A stretch of DNA of 32,118 bases, taken from JAFKKS01 sp039808325 (GTDB taxonomy: Bacteria > Pseudomonadota > Alphaproteobacteria > Rhizobiales > Xanthobacteraceae). The first letter of the stretch is position 1. The number at the start of each line of letters is the position of its first letter. The translations under genes were made by a program, and so were the position numbers. This document shows, in pieces, positions 27,546 through 32,118 of this stretch. Under the pieces are notes generated by a model. That model was not told where the DNA came from, searched no databases, and saw only the letters and a program-made list of their open reading frames with translations. The stretch is from contig JBDHSU010000029.1 of the NCBI GenBank assembly GCA_039808325.1, forward strand, positions 1 through 32,118, read 5' to 3'.

Positions 27546-29536
27546 TTCAGCCGCACCTTCAGTCCCGCGTAAGCGCCGAATCCCGGCATTCGATACGAGA
27601 GAATTTCTTCGTACTTCACGTCGAAGATATTTTCCGCCCGCACGAACACCGTGGACCACGGCGTCACATCGTAGGACAGTGCTCCACGCACGATCGTCGC
27701 GCTCGGCAGATCGACCAGCGAGGTCGTCGTGGCGCCGAAGAGGAAATCCTTGCGCACGCCGTTGTAGATGACGCCGAGGGTCGCGCGCGCGCGATTGTCG
27801 AGGAAGCGCGCCGTCGCTTCGAGCGAGGCGGAATGCGGCGGCCGGCGCACCTCGATCACGCCGAGGCTGTCATGCGCGTCGGTGTAGGTATAGGTCCCGG
27901 TGATGGAGAGCCAGTCGGTCGGCCTCAGCGTCGCGGTCGTCTCGACGCCGCGACGCGTCGCCGTCCCCAAGCCGTTGACGTACATGAAGCCGGCCGGCGT
28001 CGTCGTCAGTTCGATCTTGTCCTTGAAGTCGGACGAGAAGTAGGTGACGTCGAAGATGAGGCCGCCGTTGAGAAGGGTCTGCTCGACGCCGGCGTCCCAG
28101 CCGATCGAACTTTCGGGAACGAGGGTTGGATTGGGCAGGTTGAAGGTCGAGCCGAACAATTCGAACACCGACGGATCCGTGATGCCTTTGCCGGTGCTCG
28201 CGTGGATGCGCGTGCCGGTCGTCGGGAATCGTTGCGAGAGCGCGAGCCGCCAGGTGGTCGCGTCGGCAAAGCCCGAGTTCCAGTCGTGGCGCAGCGCGCC
28301 GGACAGCGTCGTGCTCGTCGGAAGATCGAGAATGTATTCGCCGGCGAGGCCGGTACGCTCCTTCTCGTAGCGTGAGCCGTCGACGATGCCGCGATAATTT
28401 TCCTCGCGATGGTCGGCAAGGATCGAGAGCGTGTGGCTTTCGCCGCCGAACACGTTGGTATTCGCACGCAACGTCGACTTGTAGTCGACGCTGTTGCGCT
28501 CGCCGTCGGCGCCGAAGCTAAGAAGACCCGCGGAATAGCCGCGCAACTGTTCGTCGAAGTGCTTAACGTTGAAGTTTTGCGTCCAGCGCCCGTCGAACAG
28601 GTTGAGCGTCGCGCCGAGGCGGCCGGCCGTGCTGGAATACGTCGTGCGGTCGTTCGGCGCATCGATGACAAGGCCGTATGTCGCGGGGTTCGCCGGCGGG
28701 CACGCGAAAGTCACCGGATCGAAGATGCAGTTGAAGTCCTGCGGGTCGGTGAGGGCGGAGCGGTCCGTGTGCCGCACCACGCCCTCGAGGTTGAGTTGCG
28801 GCGTGACGTCGACGCCGGCCTTGGCGGTGAACGTCGTGGCGCGGCTGCCGTCCTTCTCCGAACCGAAGCGGGAGATATTGTAGCCTTGCGTGAAGTAGTC
28901 GCTGACGGTGATCGACCCGTAGGCCGGGCCGATGGCGCCGCGCACATTGCCGGCGAACGTGCCGGTGCCGAACGACCCGCCTTCGATCTTGGCCGAAGCC
29001 TGTGGGTGCGCGAGTCCTTTGCCCGAGCGTGTGATGATCGAGATCACGCCGGAATGGGCGTTGGCGCCGTAGAGGCCCGACTGCGGACCGCGCAGCACTT
29101 CGATGCGCTCGACGTCCTCGGTCGTCATGTCGGCAAAGTCGAAGCCGCCGTTATCGACCGCGTTCATTTCGATGCCGTCGATCTGCACCATCACGTGGTT
29201 TGCCTCCGCGCCGCGGATGCGCACCTCCGTGACGGTTCCACGCCCGCCCGACTGGGAAAGCGCGACGCCCGGAACCGTGCGCAGCGCGTCGGCGACGGTC
29301 TGCACGCCTTTGTCGCGCAGATCCTGGCCGCTGATGACAGTCACCGAGGCGCCGACTTTGCTTGCTTCCAGCGGCGCGTGATCGGCGGTGACGACGATGG
29401 CGGGCAGGGCGTCCTGCGCGGACGCTGCGATCGGAAACGCGGCCGCGATCATGGCGGCCGACAGGGAAGCGGCCATAGGCCGCCGTGATACGACTCTAGA
29501 GAAGAAGGGCGCGCGGGCCCGGTTCGAATGGATCAT
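27542..29536 (-). CDS. btuB: TonB-dependent cobalamin receptor BtuB
   Basis: A 664-residue outer-membrane receptor. A signal peptide ends near residue 40 (AASA-QDALP); the TonB box-like AIVVTADH follows, then the plug domain (about 55-165) with VADALRTVPGVALSQ, RGAEANHVMVQIDG and ERIEVLRGPQSGLYGANAHSGVI. The rest is a 22-stranded barrel, with FTQGYNISRFGSEKDGSR and the C-terminal MPGFGAYAGLKVRLN. The BtuB identity is supported by the cobalamin riboswitch upstream. It imports vitamin B12 with TonB-ExbBD energy. ATG 29536 has GGAGG six bases upstream. No btuFCD genes are in the window. Its stop codon lies in the repeat element at its 3' end. Confidence 0.94.
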   Translation of the reverse strand: MIHSNRARAPFFSRVVSRRPMAASLSAAMIAAAFPIAASAQDALPAIVVTADHAPLEASKVGASVTVISGQDLRDKGVQTVADALRTVPGVALSQSGGRGTVTEVRIRGAEANHVMVQIDGIEMNAVDNGGFDFADMTTEDVERIEVLRGPQSGLYGANAHSGVISIITRSGKGLAHPQASAKIEGGSFGTGTFAGNVRGAIGPAYGSITVSDYFTQGYNISRFGSEKDGSRATTFTAKAGVDVTPQLNLEGVVRHTDRSALTDPQDFNCIFDPVTFACPPANPATYGLVIDAPNDRTTYSSTAGRLGATLNLFDGRWTQNFNVKHFDEQLRGYSAGLLSFGADGERNSVDYKSTLRANTNVFGGESHTLSILADHREENYRGIVDGSRYEKERTGLAGEYILDLPTSTTLSGALRHDWNSGFADATTWRLALSQRFPTTGTRIHASTGKGITDPSVFELFGSTFNLPNPTLVPESSIGWDAGVEQTLLNGGLIFDVTYFSSDFKDKIELTTTPAGFMYVNGLGTATRRGVETTATLRPTDWLSITGTYTYTDAHDSLGVIEVRRPPHSASLEATARFLDNRARATLGVIYNGVRKDFLFGATTTSLVDLPSATIVRGALSYDVTPWSTVFVRAENIFDVKYEEILSYRMPGFGAYAGLKVRLN

Positions 29537-29542
29537 GACATG

Positions 29543-29575
29543 CCTCCGTCACGTTCGTTGAACGGGTCACGGAGG
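29543..29575 (-). promoter_or_regulatory. btuB: hairpin sequestering the btuB ribosome binding site
   Basis: In the minus-strand RNA the sequence CCUCCGU (29575-29569) is a perfect complement of ACGGAGG (29549-29543), which contains the btuB Shine-Dalgarno GGAGG. An inner 5-bp stem (29564-29560 with 29556-29552) and a three-base loop close it. It lies six bases before the btuB ATG and downstream of the cobalamin riboswitch, the expected place for a translational expression platform. Confidence 0.65.
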
Positions 29576-29715
29576 AGCGCGGCGCCGAAGGCACCGGAGC
29601 TTGATCGATGATCATTTCAGGTCGACTCACGAGCCGGCCCCCCGCAACGGTTTCGCATGTCACCGCTTGCGGTAAGCCGCCCCGATCACACGCCCCGTGT
29701 GCCGGAAGGGTGACG

Positions 29716-29908
29716 TCGCGTAGGCAGGTCTCCTGGCTTGCGGGTCACCACCTTTCTCCGCCTTCCCGGGCTTGCGCCCAGTGGCATTTTGGAGAAAGGC
29801 TCACCGCTTACAGTTGCGGGGGCAGCTCCGGATTTGGCCCATCCTTGCGGATAAGGCTTGCACCGAATTCCCTTTTGGCCGGCCGAGGCCGGCACACCTA
29901 CACCGGTA
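29716..29908 (-). ncRNA. cobalamin (vitamin B12) riboswitch
   Basis: Read on the minus strand the region contains the conserved elements in order: GGGAATTCGGTGCAAG, then GGAGCTGCCCCGCAACTGTA with AGCGGTGAG, then the B12 box GCCACTG followed by GGCGCAAGCCCGGGAAGG, and the 3' AGCCAGGAGACCTGCC. This is the RF00174 cobalamin riboswitch. It lies about 180 bases upstream of btuB on the same strand. When adenosylcobalamin or a related corrinoid binds, such elements repress translation or transcription of import and synthesis genes. Outer boundaries are approximate. Confidence 0.95.
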
Positions 29909-30141
29909 ACTACTCAAGGCGTGATGAGCCGCCGAGTCAACGCGCTTCGTACGCGCGTCCGTCCTGCGATGCGTAATCCTCGGGTACCGTTGCAGCGGCG
30001 CCGCAGGAACGGGCGATCGGCTCCACCAAGTTTACCAAGGTAACAACTAAATATTGTGTAAATTACATGACGCATGTCATGGTTGTTGTCAGGTTTTCAT
30101 AGCGCCGGTTGCGGGGCCGCGCTCGACATAGAGCTGGTGCC
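29909..30141. other. AT-rich divergent region between riboswitch and HWE kinase gene
   Basis: This is the promoter region for both the btuB leader (leftward) and the kinase gene (rightward). The part from 30023 to 30100 is AT-rich. It has two short dyads: TTACC-AA-GGTAA at 30032-30043 and CATGAC-N4-GTCATG at 30066-30081. I could not choose convincing promoter hexamers. No coding sequence is evident. Confidence 0.5.
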
Positions 30142-32019
30142 GTGCCTGAACGTCTATTCTCGCTCCACAGTACACTTGAAGGACGTCGTTTTTCCCGCAG
30201 CGCCATGCTCCGGCGGGTGGTGACTTTCGACTGGGCGGCGACATCCTGCGGTCCGCTCGAGTCGTGGCCGGATTCGCTGTGTGTGGCTGTCCGGCTGATG
30301 CTGTCGGCCTCGACGCCGATGGGGGTGATCGCCGGCCGCGACAACGTCCTCGTCTACAACGACGCCATGCATGGGATTCTCGGCGACGCCTATCCGGATG
30401 CCTTCGGCGCGCCGATCGCGCGCGCGTTGCCGGCGGCCGCGGATTTCTACCGAAAAGCCCTCGGGCGCTGCGTTGCCGGCCGCGCGGCGGGCTTTCACGA
30501 CGAGCCGCTCAAGATCATCCGTGACGGGCGCCCCATCACGGCGTGGTTCAATCTCGAATTCATCCCGATCCTCGACTTCGAATGTGACTATCTCGGCGCC
30601 ATGGTGGTGGCGGCGGAGACGACGTCCCGCGTGCTGGCCGAGCGCGCGCTACAGCGTTCGGAGGAGCGCCTCACGGCCGCGCTCGGCGCTTCCGGCCTGG
30701 TGGGGGCCTGGGACCTCGATCTTCGGACCGGCCGGATGAGCGCCGACGAACGATTCGCGCGGCTTCACGGCGTCGACCCCGCGGCCGCCGCTGCGGGGAC
30801 CGACAGCGCGCAGTTCACCAACGCGGTCCACCCCGACGACCGCGCCGGCCTCGCCGCGAAGATGCTCGAGATGGCCCACACAGGTCAGGAATTCCGCTGC
30901 CGTTACCGCGTGCTGCGCGCCGACGGCCGGGTGTGCTGGCTGGTCGCCTCGGGCAAGGTCATCGCCGACAAGGGCGGCTACCCCTGTCGGCTGCCCGGCG
31001 TCGTCGTCGACATCACCGAGCAGGTCGAGGCCGCGGCGGCGCTTGCGGAAAGCGAGTTTCGCTTTCAGACGTTGGCCGAGATGCTGCCGCAGATCGTCTG
31101 GAGTTGCGACGCCGCCGGCGCCCACGATTATTTCAACCGGCGCTGGTTCGAATTCACCGGCATTGCCGAACAGGCGATCACGTCGGAGACGTGGAAGGAA
31201 CTGGTGCATCCGGAGGACTGGCCGCACGTGGACGCCGAATGGCGGCACTCGATGGCGACGGGGGAGACCTACGACATCGAATACCGGTTCCGCCATCGCT
31301 CCGGTATGTTCCGTTGGCTGCGCGTGATGGCGCTGCCGCTGCGCGACCGTGAAGCGAACATCGCGCGCTGGTTCGGCACCAGCACCGACATCCACGAGAG
31401 CAAGATGTTCTCCGCGGAGCGCGAGACGCTCGCCGCCGAGCTCGACCACCGCATCAAGAATATGTTCGCCGTGATCGGCAGCCTCGCCACCTTGGCGGCG
31501 CGGGCGGAGCCGCAGCACGCGGCTTTCGCCGAGCGGCTGTGCGCCAGGATCGCGGCGCTGAGCCAGGCGCATGCTCTCACCATCCGCGCGGCGGCGCGCT
31601 GCGAGGCGGCGCAATCCTTTCACGCCGTCGTGCGGGAACTGCTTGCCCCCTACGACGGGGATGCGTCGCGCATCTCGTGCAGCGGTGACGACTTCGCGGT
31701 GGGACAGGGGGCGCTGACCGGGCTCGCCCTGATCTTCCACGAGATGGCGACCAACGCCGCCAAATATGGCGCTTTGTGCCGCGAGCACGGCAGCATCGCG
31801 ATCCGCACGATGCGCGCCGGCGATCGCTACTGTGTCGAGTGGTGCGAGACGGCGCCGGGGGAAGCGGCGTGCCCGCCGGCGGCCGAGCGGCCGCCGGGTT
31901 TTGGCTCGAAGCTTTTGATATCGACCGTGGAGCGGCGCATGGACGGGCGCATCGCGCGGGAGTGGCGCGCGCATGGGCTATGCGTCGCGCTGGAGTTCCC
32001 GCTCCGGTCTCTGCTCTGA
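30142..32019 (+). CDS. HWE-family sensor histidine kinase with PAS domains
   Basis: A 625-residue cytoplasmic sensor kinase (no membrane segment or signal peptide). Order: an N-terminal PAS-like domain (about 20-150, FDWAATSCGPLESWPDSLCVAVRLML is its usual opening), a second PAS/PAC (about 175-295, ending VVVDITEQ), a third (about 300-410, FRFQTLAEMLPQIVWSCDAAG to TSTDIHES), then the HWE kinase core. Phospho-acceptor His436 is in AELDHRIKN, the N-box is HEMATNAAKYG (His533), and the diagnostic W-x-E is Trp567-Cys-Glu569. Many HWE kinases sense light or redox state, but no cofactor site is evident. Start uncertain: GTG 30142 is used; TTG 30109 is an alternative. No cognate regulator gene is adjacent inside the window. 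Confidence 0.92.
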   Translation: MPERLFSLHSTLEGRRFSRSAMLRRVVTFDWAATSCGPLESWPDSLCVAVRLMLSASTPMGVIAGRDNVLVYNDAMHGILGDAYPDAFGAPIARALPAAADFYRKALGRCVAGRAAGFHDEPLKIIRDGRPITAWFNLEFIPILDFECDYLGAMVVAAETTSRVLAERALQRSEERLTAALGASGLVGAWDLDLRTGRMSADERFARLHGVDPAAAAAGTDSAQFTNAVHPDDRAGLAAKMLEMAHTGQEFRCRYRVLRADGRVCWLVASGKVIADKGGYPCRLPGVVVDITEQVEAAAALAESEFRFQTLAEMLPQIVWSCDAAGAHDYFNRRWFEFTGIAEQAITSETWKELVHPEDWPHVDAEWRHSMATGETYDIEYRFRHRSGMFRWLRVMALPLRDREANIARWFGTSTDIHESKMFSAERETLAAELDHRIKNMFAVIGSLATLAARAEPQHAAFAERLCARIAALSQAHALTIRAAARCEAAQSFHAVVRELLAPYDGDASRISCSGDDFAVGQGALTGLALIFHEMATNAAKYGALCREHGSIAIRTMRAGDRYCVEWCETAPGEAACPPAAERPPGFGSKLLISTVERRMDGRIAREWRAHGLCVALEFPLRSLL

Positions 32020-32020
32020 G

Positions 32021-32042
32021 GGACGGCGCTTGCGCGCCGTCC
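32021..32042 (+). terminator. hairpin after the HWE kinase gene
   Basis: GGACGGCGC (32021-32029) and GCGCCGTCC (32034-32042) pair perfectly around TTGC, directly after the kinase stop. There is no T-tract; strong GC hairpin suited to 3'-end formation, shared by the convergent gene at the window end. Confidence 0.6.
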
Positions 32043-32075
32043 GCCCATGGTTCCGCGCCGCCCGGTGTCGCCGGC

Positions 32076-32118
32076 TTACAGGCCGGCCTGCGTCACGAAC
32101 TTGAAGTTCATGTAGGAA
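32076..32118 (-). CDS. C-terminal end of a minus-strand gene (cut by window edge)
   Basis: Reading leftward from the window end, the frame gives SYMNFKFVTQAGL and then TAA at 32078-32076. The text has a normal protein-like composition, and the stop is placed a short distance from the convergent hairpin, which supports a real gene end. I do not recognise the protein from thirteen residues. Confidence 0.4.
   Translation of the reverse strand, partial: SYMNFKFVTQAGL

Noticed and set aside
30142..32019. HWE kinase as the direct partner of the response regulator-HPt pair
   Set aside because: It lies 5 kb away, past nadK, cutA and btuB, in another transcription unit; HWE kinases do not usually need an HPt. 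Nothing in the sequence links them.
1..32118. tRNA, rRNA, CRISPR array, insertion sequence or phage genes
   Set aside because: I looked through the intergenic gaps on both strands for tRNA-like cloverleaf ends, regular spacer-repeat arrays and transposase or integrase motifs and found none. The tandem repeat at 27204 has no spacers and a period too short for CRISPR.

Overview
The window is GC-rich, densely coded DNA. From about base 290 onward it reads as an alphaproteobacterium of the Hyphomicrobiales (Rhizobiales), close to the Bradyrhizobium/Xanthobacteraceae side. The grounds are the pairing of cysE with a DUF3126 protein, the IscU-like scaffold/folE/hisI group, yidD-thrS, a DUF2336 protein, an HWE-type histidine kinase, and interspersed palindromic repeats of a rhizobial type. 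The first ~290 bases look different: the tail of an actinobacterial-style SigE-family sigma factor and the start of a second protein. That second reading frame runs straight into what looks like the C-terminus of an alpha/beta hydrolase. This is most simply an assembly join, less likely a true fusion.

Layout. 1-415: sigma-factor tail and the chimeric ORF. 504-2844: cysE, a terminator, a DUF3126 protein, an inner-membrane-anchored hypothetical (minus) and a small membrane protein. 2997-4821: gamma carbonic anhydrase, PaaI-like thioesterase (minus), and a secreted transglutaminase-like cysteine peptidase (minus) with a clear intrinsic terminator. 5088-6379: a tandem PilZ protein and a PAS-domain protein, both minus. 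6740-8104: rhomboid protease and a CBS-pair protein. 8150-11706 (minus): nitroreductase, flavin reductase-like protein, patatin phospholipase and Old Yellow Enzyme, probably one or two transcripts. 11835-13657: an exported protein and trehalose-6-phosphate phosphatase. 13818-16924 (minus): yidD, thrS and a RraA-like protein. 17102-18319: an exported ClpP-fold (COG3904-like) protein. 18422-20231: IscU-like scaffold (minus), divergent from folE-hisI. 20292-21655 (minus): MaoC dehydratase and a CitE-like lyase. 21852-25346: an SLT transglycosylase, a DUF2336 protein and a response regulator-HPt pair. 25535-27204: a small membrane protein, NAD kinase and cutA. 27205-27545: a mosaic of repeats. 27542-29908: the cobalamin receptor gene btuB with its cobalamin riboswitch. 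30142-32019: an HWE histidine kinase. 32076-end: the last codons of a minus-strand gene.

Three points stand out. Sites resembling the CtrA box (TTAA-N7-TTAAC) lie 53-68 bases upstream of five ORFs; the three best precede the PilZ protein, the transglycosylase and the response regulator-HPt pair, which suggests one cell-cycle or envelope regulon. A ~115-bp two-hairpin repeat occurs twice in inverted orientation around nadK-cutA; its palindrome shows a compensatory base-pair change, and its CTAG ends supply the stop codons of nadK and btuB. Upstream of btuB, besides the riboswitch, a hairpin pairs the ribosome binding site with a perfect complement. No tRNA, rRNA, CRISPR array, insertion sequence or phage gene was found.
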